A DNA stretch of 14,053 bases from Ornithoclostridium faecigallinarum (GTDB taxonomy: Bacteria; Bacillota; Clostridia; Christensenellales; UBA3700): the NCBI GenBank assembly GCA_018713665.1, contig DVOI01000075.1:1-14053 (forward strand). The letters run 5' to 3'. A program made the position numbers and the translations under genes. Positions 1 through 5,708 of the stretch are shown piece by piece (the first letter of the stretch is position 1; each line of letters starts with the position of its first letter). The notes below the pieces were generated by a model. That model made no database searches. It was not told the DNA's origin and was given only the letters and a program-made list of their open reading frames with translations.

Positions 1-321
1 GAGAGGGAAACAAGGAGTAGCGTATATAAGCCGTAGGCGATTTAGCGTAAACGACTTGGTGCCCTCTCAAAGCGAAGCCTGTGACCCGAGCGTTCCGAGA
101 GGCGCAAAAGGACGCAAAAGATTCGCTCAAGGCGTGACTTGAGCCGCGCCGCAAAGCGAGCGCGGAACAGAAAAGGACCGCGAGCGGTGAGCGAGCGCTT
201 GTCGTGTCGGAGGGGGAGTATTGAGGGGGAACCCAAGTGCCGCTTGTATGAAAAAAACGCGCACAGTTCGCAAGGCAAACGCGCGCGGTTTGATTCGAAG
301 CGTCAATTTTTGGGTTGCCCC
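1..321. other. Non-coding stretch left of the flavin reductase gene
   Basis: I see no credible gene here. The stretch holds several small inverted repeats, for example GCTCAAG (125-131) with CTTGAGC (138-144), and CCGCGC (144-149) with GCGCGG (160-165). It also holds three alternating copies of a ~16-bp motif and a minus-strand terminator, both listed separately. Open frames across it lack ribosome binding sites and have low-complexity Arg/Ser-rich translations, which is typical of repetitive G+C-rich spacer. Confidence 0.6.
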
Positions 322-325
322 TCAA
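221..325. repeat. MITE-like element with 16-bp terminal inverted repeats
   Basis: TTGAGGGGGAACCCAA at 221-236 is the inverted copy of TTGGGTTGCCCCTCAA at 310-325, matching at 15 of 16 positions. A third, more diverged copy in the same orientation as the right arm lies at 56-70 (TTGG-TGCCCTCTCAA). The right arm contains the stop codon and last codons of the flavin reductase gene (TGA on the minus strand at 322-324). Small non-coding elements with such ends are common in clostridial genomes. The identity of this one is inferred from its symmetry alone, and no target-site duplication is obvious. Confidence 0.4.
251..285 (-). terminator. Probable rho-independent terminator after the flavin reductase gene
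   Basis: Read on the minus strand, arms GCGCG (281-285 region) and CGCGC (258-262 region) pair, with a smaller inner GTTT/GAAC stem. They are followed directly by seven T residues (A-run 251-257 on the plus strand). It lies about 40-70 nt past the reductase stop codon, in the right orientation to end the rubrerythrin-reductase transcript. Confidence 0.55.
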
Positions 326-819
326 AGCGTAGCTGTCGGTGCATTCTTCGGCGTAGTCCCCTTGATCACATTGTGATAGTACGCGTACGTCATAGGCGCA
401 GCGTTTCGAGTCACGCCGGCGTCTGTGACTTCACCGAGGAATACGGTGTGGGTCGACGTCTCCATTTTGTCAATGACGTTGCAGCAGATGTATGCGCATG
501 CGGTGTCGGGGATGGGCATCATGCCGCGGACGGTGTAGGGCACGCCGTCGAATTTGTCGGTGTCGCGTCCGGACATAAAGCCGAATCTGCCGATTACGGT
601 CGAATCGCTGTCCTCGGCGATGATCGCGATCGCGAACTTGCCGAGTTCCTTGATGACAGAGTTGGTGTAGTTGTCGTGATTGATGCTGACGGCAATCGTC
701 GCCGGCGAAGAGGTGACCTGCATCGCGCTGTTGGCTGTGCAGCCCGTCGGGCGTCCGTTGTCCCAAGCGGTGACGGTATAGACGCCGTAAGAGAGGTTGC
801 GGAAAGCTTTTTTGTCCAT
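322..819 (-). CDS. Flavin reductase-like (FMN-binding split barrel) protein
   Basis: This is a 165-aa protein with the flavin reductase-like fold. The N-terminal segment reads LSYGVYTVTA followed by a TGCTANSAMQVTSSP stretch (about residues 9-39), which forms the flavin-binding part. The C-terminus has the YYHNVIKGTTPKNAPT signature (about 147-163) seen in flavoredoxin-like proteins and in the reductase half of high-molecular-weight rubredoxin. It probably moves electrons from a reduced nicotinamide or ferredoxin through bound FMN to a rubredoxin-type partner in the cytoplasm. The start at 819 is set by GAGG (complement of 825-828) seven bases upstream; a longer frame to 969 would overlap rubrerythrin and lacks a ribosome binding site. 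It follows rubrerythrin on the same strand, so the likely role is supplying electrons for peroxide or oxygen reduction. The exact electron donor and acceptor cannot be read from sequence. Confidence 0.85.
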   Translation of the reverse strand: MDKKAFRNLSYGVYTVTAWDNGRPTGCTANSAMQVTSSPATIAVSINHDNYTNSVIKELGKFAIAIIAEDSDSTVIGRFGFMSGRDTDKFDGVPYTVRGMMPIPDTACAYICCNVIDKMETSTHTVFLGEVTDAGVTRNAAPMTYAYYHNVIKGTTPKNAPTATL

Positions 820-828
820 ATACGCCTC

Positions 829-856
829 AAAAAATCGCCCGCGCCGAGGCGCGGGC
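829..856 (-). terminator. Intercistronic terminator between rubrerythrin and flavin reductase
   Basis: GCCCGCGCC (837-845) and GGCGCGGGC (848-856) form a perfect inverted repeat, a stem of about 8 bp once a minimal loop is allowed. On the minus strand it is followed by six T residues (A-run 829-834). It begins 7 nt after the rubrerythrin stop, and its T-tract runs almost into the reductase ribosome binding site (825-828). It should end most rubrerythrin transcripts and let a fraction read through. Confidence 0.75.
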
Positions 857-863
857 ATATTGC

Positions 864-1400
864 TCAATAGTTCTTCGCCTGCAGTTCGAAGTAGCTGCGC
901 GGATGGGCGCAGACGGGGCAGACCTCGGGCGCTTCGGCGCCGACGTGGATGTGTCCGCAATTGAGGCACTTCCAGACGACGACCTTGTCGCGCTTGAAGA
1001 CGACGCCGTTATCGATGTTGGCGACGAGGGCGAGATATCTCTCTTCGTGCTCCTTCTCAATCGCCGCAACGCCTTCGAACATCGCCGCAATCTCGTCAAA
1101 GCCCTCTTCGCGCGCCTCTTTGGCAAAGGTCGCGTACATGTCCGTCCACTCGTAATTCTCGCCCTTTGCGGCGTCGATCAGGTTGGATTTGGTGTCGCCG
1201 ATGCCGCCGTTGAGCAGCTTGAACCACATCTTTGCGTGTTCCTTCTCGTTGTTTGCGGTCTCTTCGAAGATGTTCGCAATCTGGACGTAGCCGTCCTTTT
1301 TCGCCTTGGAAGCGTAGTAGGTGTACTTGTTGCGCGCCTGCGACTCGCCGGCAAAGGCGGTCATCAGATTTTTCTCGGTTTTCGAGCCTTTGATGTCCAT
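864..1400 (-). CDS. rbr: Rubrerythrin
   Basis: This 178-aa protein has the classical two-domain rubrerythrin layout. Residues 1-~135 form the four-helix ferritin-like diiron domain with ligands E19, E52-x-x-H55, E95, E98, and E115-x-x-H118. Residues ~140-178 form a rubredoxin-like domain with C145-x2-C148-G and C161-x2-C164 binding one iron. Rubrerythrins reduce hydrogen peroxide to water in the cytoplasm of anaerobes, with electrons passing from the rubredoxin-type iron to the diiron centre. Length and ligand spacing are normal and nothing is missing. The start has GGAGG seven bases upstream and a consensus sigma-A promoter beyond that. The flavin reductase-like gene follows after a terminator hairpin. 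Confidence 0.97.
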   Translation of the reverse strand: MDIKGSKTEKNLMTAFAGESQARNKYTYYASKAKKDGYVQIANIFEETANNEKEHAKMWFKLLNGGIGDTKSNLIDAAKGENYEWTDMYATFAKEAREEGFDEIAAMFEGVAAIEKEHEERYLALVANIDNGVVFKRDKVVVWKCLNCGHIHVGAEAPEVCPVCAHPRSYFELQAKNY

Positions 1401-1438
1401 AATGTGTCCTCCGTAATGTCGGCAACAGCCGTATTTTC

Positions 1439-1467
1439 ATTATACCCCAAATGCGCCGCCGTGTCAA
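1439..1467 (-). promoter_or_regulatory. Sigma-A promoter of rubrerythrin
   Basis: On the minus strand there is a perfect -35 TTGACA (1462-1467), a 17-bp spacer and a perfect -10 TATAAT (1439-1444), giving an expected start near 1432 and a leader of about 30 nt. A full consensus match suggests strong, largely constitutive transcription. I see no PerR-like operator palindrome overlapping it. Confidence 0.9.
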
Positions 1468-1518
1468 TACTCAATTTGTAAAACGCGCGCGCCTGCACGG
1501 AAAATTATGACGGTGACG

Positions 1519-1660
1519 AAAAGTTGCAAATTTAGCTCAAAAACAGTGCGTAAAAGTTGCATTTTACGCCCAAAGATAGTGCCGAAAAGTTGCAAGTTAT
1601 ACACAAATATGATGTCGAAAAGTTGCAATTTATGGTCAAACATAGTGTCGAAAAGTTGCA
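1519..1660. repeat. Array 1: five 33-bp units with core AAAAGTTGCA
   Basis: The core AAAAGTTGCA occurs exactly at 1519, 1552, 1585, 1618 and 1651, a strict 33-bp period. Four of the five cores are preceded by CG. The 23-bp segments between cores are degenerate but related, with shared TTA, CAAA and ATAGTG-like positions. This makes it a diverged tandem repeat rather than a CRISPR array. It is non-coding as far as I can see, and the period equals about three helical turns. Confidence 0.92.
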
Positions 1661-1788
1661 TGCGACTGCCGAAAACCCCCGAAAGTATTGACTTTTTCGC
1701 CATTCAAAAAATTTTTTGAGGTAGAAAATGCGGTTCCGAGCGAAGGCAATCGGCGCAGAGCGGTCTTCGTAAGCCATGCGTCTTGCTG

Positions 1789-1817
1789 TTGCAAAGCGCG
1801 CGGCAATGTGTTATAAT
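1789..1817 (+). promoter_or_regulatory. Probable promoter of the DtxR/MntR-type regulator
   Basis: There is a perfect -10 TATAAT at 1812-1817 and a partial -35 TTGCAA at 1789-1794, with a 17-bp spacer. The predicted transcription start falls near 1824, inside the ribosome binding site (AAAGGAG 1823-1829), so the leader would be very short. The -10 is convincing; the -35 is only a partial match. Confidence 0.55.
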
Positions 1818-1835
1818 TTGACAAAGGAGAATAAA

Positions 1836-2195
1836 ATGATCTACGAATCGGGAGAAAACTATTTGGAGACGCTCCTGCGCCTCAAACAGAAGATGGGCGC
1901 AGTGCGCTCAATCGACCTTGCCGCTGAGCTTGGCTATTCCAAGCCCAGCATTTCGCGCGCGGTCTCCGTGCTCAAAAGCAACGGCTTCATCACCGTCGAC
2001 GCGGAAGGGCACCTCGAGTTCACCGAAGAGGGACTCGCGAGGGCAAACGAGGTGTACGAAAAGCACCGCATATTGACGCGCTTTTTGTGTTCGCTCGGCG
2101 TGCCCGAAGAGGTCGCGGAGCAGGACGCCTGCCGCATAGAACACGTCATCAGCGACGAGAGCTTTGCCGCAATCAAAAACAGCCTCGACAAGTGA
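1836..2195 (+). CDS. DtxR/MntR-family metal-dependent transcriptional regulator
   Basis: This 119-aa protein has an N-terminal winged helix (about residues 8-65, recognition helix near SKPSISRAVSVL) and the short metal-binding dimerisation domain. It lacks the C-terminal SH3-like domain of DtxR. Residues fall on MntR numbering: N8, E11, H77, C99, E102, H103. C99 with E102-H103 resembles the DtxR primary site (C102, E105, H106) rather than the MntR E99, and N8 replaces the usual Asp or Met. With a feo operon next door, ferrous iron is the likely co-repressor. The start at 1836 has AAGGAG six bases upstream; a longer frame from 1776 is not supported. It probably represses the downstream feo genes through GTTAG-N6-CTAAC sites. 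Iron versus manganese specificity is inferred. Confidence 0.88.
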   Translation: MIYESGENYLETLLRLKQKMGAVRSIDLAAELGYSKPSISRAVSVLKSNGFITVDAEGHLEFTEEGLARANEVYEKHRILTRFLCSLGVPEEVAEQDACRIEHVISDESFAAIKNSLDK

Positions 2196-2222
2196 AATTT
2201 TCGCGTTGCACGAGGCTAACCG

Positions 2223-2251
2223 TTGACAACGCGACGGCGAAGGCATAGAAT
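2223..2251 (+). promoter_or_regulatory. Promoter of the feo operon, with half-operator at the -35
   Basis: A perfect -35 TTGACA (2223-2228), a 17-bp spacer and -10 TAGAAT (2246-2251) give a start near 2258. CTAACCG at 2216-2222 directly abuts the -35 and equals one arm of the two full palindromes downstream; its opposite arm is degenerate. This is the most likely main promoter for the second regulator and the feo genes. Confidence 0.8.
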
Positions 2252-2260
2252 GTAGCCGAA

Positions 2261-2282
2261 AAGAGCGCGAAAAGCGCTTTTT
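2261..2282 (+). promoter_or_regulatory. Terminator-like hairpin in the feo leader
   Basis: AAGAGCGC and GCGCTTTT pair around a GAAAA loop, with five T residues at 2278-2282, only a few bases after the predicted transcription start. It could act as a weak early terminator or a 5' stabilising hairpin. The stem is short and function is uncertain. Confidence 0.35.
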
Positions 2283-2294
2283 GAAAGCGTATGA

Positions 2295-2310
2295 GTTAGC
2301 AATTGCTAAC
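2295..2310 (+). promoter_or_regulatory. Putative metalloregulator operator 1 (GTTAG-N6-CTAAC)
   Basis: GTTAGCAATTGCTAAC is a perfect 16-bp palindrome lying 2 nt before the ribosome binding site of the second regulator and downstream of the promoter. The arms match those at 2700-2719. The TTAG/CTAA arms recall DtxR-type boxes, although DtxR itself uses a shorter centre. From this position the regulator could act as a transcription roadblock. Confidence 0.7.
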
Positions 2311-2324
2311 CGAAAGGAGTGGAT

Positions 2325-2684
2325 ATGACCGCATCCGAATACAGATATATGGCGACGATCGCCAAGCTGTCCGCAAGAGATGGCGCGGCGAGGATGGCGG
2401 ACGTCGCGTCGGAGCTCGGCTTTGCGAGGGCGTCCGTCTACAAAAAGTTTTGCCTGCTCGAACAGCAGGGGCTGATCGTCAAGCGCGACGACAAGTCGGT
2501 CGTGATGACCGCCGAGGGCGAGAAGAGATTTGCCGAGCAGACGCGCCTTTGCGACGTCTGCGCCGAAATGCTCGCCCAAAAGACGGGCATGAGCGAAGCG
2601 CTTCTCAAATACGACGCGATCGCCGTGTCGGGCGTGCTGTCGCGCAGATGTGTGACGGCGTTGATGGCAAAAAGGGAAGAATGA
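2325..2684 (+). CDS. DtxR-like winged-helix protein lacking metal ligands
   Basis: This 119-aa protein aligns along its whole length with the regulator encoded just upstream. The winged helix (about residues 20-62, ASELGFARASVYKKF) and dimerisation region are recognisable. All six metal-ligand positions are changed: R7, A10, C76, I99, S102 and G103 stand where the neighbour has N8, E11, H77, C99, E102 and H103. It carries instead C76-x2-C79, C43 and C109. It may be a metal-independent DNA-binding partner, a Cys-based redox or Fe-S sensor, or a functional analogue of FeoC, the small Cys-bearing winged-helix protein of some feo operons. The start at 2325 has AAAGGAG five bases upstream; a GTG at 2319 overlaps that site and is unlikely. 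It lies inside the feo operon. Its function is unproven. Confidence 0.72.
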   Translation: MTASEYRYMATIAKLSARDGAARMADVASELGFARASVYKKFCLLEQQGLIVKRDDKSVVMTAEGEKRFAEQTRLCDVCAEMLAQKTGMSEALLKYDAIAVSGVLSRRCVTALMAKREE

Positions 2685-2699
2685 TATTTTTTTGATTTG

Positions 2700-2719
2700 C
2701 GGTTAGTGGCTGCTAACCG
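2700..2719 (+). promoter_or_regulatory. Putative metalloregulator operator 2 before feoA
   Basis: CGGTTAG (2700-2706) and CTAACCG (2713-2719) are perfect 7-bp inverted arms around six bases. They end 2 nt before the AGGAGG ribosome binding site (2722-2727) of the first feoA. The arm sequence and the six-base centre match the palindrome at 2295-2310, so the same protein should bind both. I found no clear -35/-10 pair next to it, so it may act on readthrough transcription. Confidence 0.7.
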
Positions 2720-2731
2720 ACAGGAGGAGTT

Positions 2732-2959
2732 ATGTATTTGGCATTTGCGCCATATGGCGAAAGTCTCGTCGTGACAGGCGTGAGGGCAGACGGAAATGTC
2801 AAGCGGCATCTCGAGAGTTTGGGCATCTTGCCCGGCTGCGTGATGACTTCGCTTTACGACAACGGCGGAGATGTGGTCGTCAAGATCGGCGAGGGCAAAC
2901 TCGCGCTGGGCAAGAGCGTGGCGCTCAAAGTGGAAGTAGAGCCGCAAGGCGGCAAATAA
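2732..2959 (+). CDS. feoA: FeoA-family protein, first copy
   Basis: This is a 75-aa protein with the small SH3-like beta-barrel of FeoA. The barrel is visible around VTGVRADGNVKRHLESLGILPG (residues 14-35), the usual place where FeoA carries its conserved Gly-rich turn, and at the VVKIGEGKLALGKSVA segment (48-63). FeoA is a cytoplasmic accessory needed for FeoB-dependent ferrous iron import, possibly by binding FeoB. This copy is more diverged than the second one, which suggests division of labour. AGGAGG at 2722-2727 sets the start. A 16-nt gap separates it from the next feoA. Confidence 0.85.
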   Translation: MYLAFAPYGESLVVTGVRADGNVKRHLESLGILPGCVMTSLYDNGGDVVVKIGEGKLALGKSVALKVEVEPQGGK

Positions 2960-2975
2960 AACAAGGAGCATTGGT

Positions 2976-3203
2976 ATGGAGAGACGATTGGATTCATTTT
3001 CTCCCGGGCAAAAGGGCGTCGTCAAGAGCATTGACGGCGATTGCAAGGTCAAGCGCAGGCTTTTCGACATGGGGCTGACCCCAGGGGCGGAAGTCGTTTT
3101 GCGCAAGGTCGCGCCTCTCGGCGATCCCGTCGAGGTGACGTTGAGAGGGTATGAGCTGTCGCTCCGCAAGGCGGAAGCGCACGCGGTGGTGACGGAGGTG
3201 TGA
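2976..3203 (+). CDS. feoA: FeoA, second copy
   Basis: This 75-aa protein is the more canonical FeoA: GQKGVVKSIDGD (about 11-22), the KRRLFDMGLTPGAEV core (25-39), then APLGDPVEVTLRGYELSLRKAEA (46-68), closing the SH3-like barrel. It should assist FeoB at the inner face of the membrane. AAGGAG lies seven bases before the start. Its stop is one base from the feoB start, and the feoB ribosome binding site (GGAGG, 3194-3198) lies inside this gene, so the two are likely translationally coupled. Confidence 0.95.
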   Translation: MERRLDSFSPGQKGVVKSIDGDCKVKRRLFDMGLTPGAEVVLRKVAPLGDPVEVTLRGYELSLRKAEAHAVVTEV

Positions 3204-3204
3204 T

Positions 3205-5421
3205 ATGAAAGTAGCTTTGGCAGGCAATCCCAATTGCGGCAAGACCACGCTGTTCAATGCGCTGACGGGCAGTACCGCTCACGTCGGCAATTGGCCGGGC
3301 GTCACCGTCGACAAGCGTGAGGGGCAGTACCGCAAAAAGGGCGCGCGCATCGACATCGTCGATCTGCCCGGAATATATTCGCTGTCGCCGTACACACCCG
3401 AAGAGGTGGTGTCGCGCAACTTCATCATTGACGACAAACCCGACGTCATCGTCAACGTCGTCGATTCGACCAATCTCGAACGCAATCTGTATTTGACCAC
3501 GCAGATACTCGAACTCGACAGACCCGTGGTGATCGCGCTCAACATGACGGACGTCTTGAAAAAGAGGGGACAAAAGGCGGACGCCGGCAAGCTGTCCGAG
3601 GTGTTCGGAGTGCCGGTCGTTGAGATAAGCGCGCTGCAAGGCAAGGGCTTGGACGAGATGATGAGGGCGGCGGCAAAGGCGGCGGACAGTCCGCGCAAGG
3701 GCGCGAGCGTCGTCGACAAGGTGCCGGCAATCGCCGCAATCTGCGAAAGTGCGCGGGAAAAGTATCAAAGCGCAGGCATTTCGGACATTGCGTTCCGATC
3801 GGTCAAGGCGATCGAAAACGACTCGCTCGAAAAGGCGAAGCATCCGCGCATCGTCGAGGCGGTGAGACGCGAGGTCAACGACGAAGTCGACTATGAGGCA
3901 ATCGTTGCCGACGCGCGATACAAATTCATTTCGGACAGATGCAAAGATGTCGTTTCGGGCAAAAAAGAGGGCGTCAAATTGTCCAAATCGGACAAGATAG
4001 ACAGGGTGCTCACACATCGCATTTGGGGCATACCGCTGTTCTTGTTGATCATGTTCGCGGTGTTCCATTTGACGTTCAGCGAGGACTTTCTGTATTTGGG
4101 CGCGATGGGCGCAATTCCCGAAGCCGCCGAACCGACGCTCGTCAACGACATCTTCGGCAACGGCGCAATCAACGCCCCGGGGACAATCTTGTTTAACCTG
4201 ATGGACATCGCGACAAGCAAGCTCGGCGAAGTGATTGCCGGCGCGATGCCCGAAGGGGTGTGGTATGCGTCGCTCGTCAACGACGGCATCGTCGGCGGCG
4301 TGTTCTCGGTGCTTTCGTTCATACCGCAAATACTCGTGCTGTTCCTCTTTCTCTCTATATTGGAGGATAGCGGATATATGGCGCGTGTGGCGTTCATCAT
4401 GGACAGGGCGTTCCGCAAGTTCGGGCTGTCGGGCAAGTCGTTTTTGCCGCTTTTGATGTGCTTCGGCTGCGCGGTGCCCGGCATCATGGCGACCAAGACC
4501 CTCGAGGACGAAAAAGAGAGGCGCATGACCATCCTGCTTGCCCCGTTCTTCTCTTGCGGAGCAAAGCTGCCCATATGGGCGGCGTTCGGCGCGATATTGT
4601 TCGGAGGAGAGCATTCAGACCTCATCGTGTACGGCATGTATATTCTCGGCATCGCTGTCGCAATCGTCAGCGCGATAATACTCAAAAAGCTCGTGTTCAA
4701 GGGCGAGGCGTCGCCGTTCATAATGGAGCTGCCCGAATACCACAGACCGCAGTTCCGCAACACGATGGTGCATTTGTGGCAAAAACTCAAACACTACCTC
4801 TTTCGTGCGGCGACGATTATCGCCGGCGCGACAGTGGTGATATGGTTCTTGACCAACATCAGCTTCACGTTCAAGTTCGTCGAAGACCAAGGCGACAGCA
4901 TTTTGGGACAGATCGCGCAAGTGTTCTCGTGGCTGTTCGTGCCGCTCGGATTCGGAATGGGCGAGGACGGCTGGAAGTTTGTCGTCGCGGCGTTCTCGGG
5001 CTTGATAGCAAAGGAAATGGTCGTCTCCACGCTCGGCTCGTTTGCCGGTATGCAGGAAGACGCGCTCGAAGTGGACACCGATCAATTGCTGTCCACCGCG
5101 CTCGGCGCAATGGTCAGCGGCATGGCGGGCGGCGCGCCCGCGGCGTTCGCGTTCATGGCTTTCAACCTGCTCAGCGTACCGTGTATGGCGGCGGTCGGCG
5201 CGGCTTACGGCGAATTGCGCAACGGCAAACGCATATGGGGCGCCGTCGGCTATTGGATGCTTGTGGCGTACGTCGTATCGGCGCTGGTGTTTTGGATCGG
5301 CACATATTGGTGGATCTCGCTCATCCTGGTCGCGATAGTCGCGGCGGCGATTGGCGTCAAGATCTATGTCGACAAGACAAAGCAAAAACGCCTCGCGGGC
5401 GGCAGTGAGAGAGGCAAGTGA
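3205..5421 (+). CDS. feoB: Ferrous iron transporter FeoB
   Basis: This 738-aa membrane GTPase imports Fe(II) across the cytoplasmic membrane. The N-terminal G domain has G1 GNPNCGKT (7-14), G2 T34, G3 DLPG (53-56), G4 NMTD (113-116) and a G5-like SAL (142-144), followed by the helical GDI-type region to about 270. The membrane part starts near I273 and contains two Gate domains. The first includes the conserved C419-FG-C422 AVPG stretch and the S450-C451-G motif. Length is normal (E. coli 773). It lies directly after feoA and overlaps the next gene by one base (TGATG). Likely regulation is through the palindromes upstream of the operon. No damage is visible; the tail is short and Lys/Arg rich. 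Confidence 0.98.
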   Translation: MKVALAGNPNCGKTTLFNALTGSTAHVGNWPGVTVDKREGQYRKKGARIDIVDLPGIYSLSPYTPEEVVSRNFIIDDKPDVIVNVVDSTNLERNLYLTTQILELDRPVVIALNMTDVLKKRGQKADAGKLSEVFGVPVVEISALQGKGLDEMMRAAAKAADSPRKGASVVDKVPAIAAICESAREKYQSAGISDIAFRSVKAIENDSLEKAKHPRIVEAVRREVNDEVDYEAIVADARYKFISDRCKDVVSGKKEGVKLSKSDKIDRVLTHRIWGIPLFLLIMFAVFHLTFSEDFLYLGAMGAIPEAAEPTLVNDIFGNGAINAPGTILFNLMDIATSKLGEVIAGAMPEGVWYASLVNDGIVGGVFSVLSFIPQILVLFLFLSILEDSGYMARVAFIMDRAFRKFGLSGKSFLPLLMCFGCAVPGIMATKTLEDEKERRMTILLAPFFSCGAKLPIWAAFGAILFGGEHSDLIVYGMYILGIAVAIVSAIILKKLVFKGEASPFIMELPEYHRPQFRNTMVHLWQKLKHYLFRAATIIAGATVVIWFLTNISFTFKFVEDQGDSILGQIAQVFSWLFVPLGFGMGEDGWKFVVAAFSGLIAKEMVVSTLGSFAGMQEDALEVDTDQLLSTALGAMVSGMAGGAPAAFAFMAFNLLSVPCMAAVGAAYGELRNGKRIWGAVGYWMLVAYVVSALVFWIGTYWWISLILVAIVAAAIGVKIYVDKTKQKRLAGGSERGK

Positions 5422-5627
5422 TGGATTGGCGCGAAGTCGTGGTCATCATCGTTGCCGTTGCCCTCGTCGCGTTTGCGATCGCAACACCGTTCGTGCGGTC
5501 TTACAGACGCAAAAAGGGCAAGTCGAACAGTTGCTGCGGAGGCAAGTGCTCGGACTGCAAGTACGGCGGCTGCCCCTATTGCGACAGCGCGGAACACGAA
5601 AAAAAGAGCCGAAAACATAACAACTAA
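5421..5627 (+). CDS. FeoB-associated Cys-rich membrane protein
   Basis: This is a 68-aa single-pass protein. Residues 5-25 form one hydrophobic helix, followed by a basic stretch (RSYRRKKGK, 26-34), which predicts an outside N-terminus and a cytoplasmic tail. The tail carries six Cys (38, 39, 43, 46, 51, 54) in a CC-x3-C-x2-C-x4-C-x2-C pattern, then a Lys/His-rich end. This matches the family found after feoB in Firmicutes and named for that association; a role in iron handling or FeoB assembly is assumed but not established. The ATG overlaps the feoB stop by one base, indicating tight coupling. A GTG three bases earlier is possible but less likely. Confidence 0.88.
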   Translation: MDWREVVVIIVAVALVAFAIATPFVRSYRRKKGKSNSCCGGKCSDCKYGGCPYCDSAEHEKKSRKHNN

Positions 5628-5660
5628 TCAGACTTTTTCCATTTGTCATAACCCCCGATA

Positions 5661-5692
5661 CGAAGGCGCGGACAGCGATGTTCGCGCTTTCG
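5661..5692 (+). terminator. Hairpin downstream of the feo operon, possible terminator
   Basis: CGAAGGCGCG (5661-5670) pairs with CGCGCTTTCG (5683-5692) through ten base pairs including one G-T, around a 12-base loop. No proper T-tract follows, so it may be a processed 3' end or a rho-dependent site rather than an intrinsic terminator. Confidence 0.4.
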
Positions 5693-5708
5693 TTCGGCTT
5701 GAAAAACC

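Larger units (their letters stand above)
1401..1835. other. Intergenic region between rubrerythrin and the feo locus
   Basis: This 435-bp spacer separates two divergent transcription units. It contains the rubrerythrin promoter (1439-1467), a five-unit 33-bp repeat array (1519-1660), a perfect 16-bp palindrome TCAAAAAATTTTTTGA at 1704-1719, and the regulator promoter (1789-1817). Open frames cross the array on both strands only because 33 is divisible by three; none has a ribosome binding site. I see no RNA gene. Confidence 0.7.

Noticed and set aside
139..870. 243-codon plus-strand frame across the left edge and the flavin reductase
   Set aside because: It runs opposite the recognisable flavin reductase, has no ribosome binding site, and its translation matches no fold I recognise.
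820..969. Longer start for the flavin reductase reaching into rubrerythrin
   Set aside because: The extension would overlap rubrerythrin and include the terminator stem as coding; the GAGG before 819 fixes the shorter start.
1519..1660. CRISPR array
   Set aside because: The repeated core is only 10 bp, the segments between cores are related to each other, the period is exact at 33 bp, and no cas genes are present.
1464..1719. Open frames on both strands through array 1, encoding 11-residue repeats
   Set aside because: A 33-bp repeat keeps any frame open; neither strand has a ribosome binding site, and core conservation is at DNA level rather than by codon.
1704..1719. Palindrome TCAAAAAATTTTTTGA as an operator or terminator
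   Set aside because: It is a simple A-tract/T-tract with no G+C stem and no second copy nearby; too weak to assign a role.
3049..4614. 521-codon open frame on the minus strand opposite feoA2 and feoB
   Set aside because: Shadow of feoB: it lies opposite clear FeoA and FeoB coding sequence, its translation is low-complexity and rich in Arg/His/Asp, and there is no ribosome binding site.
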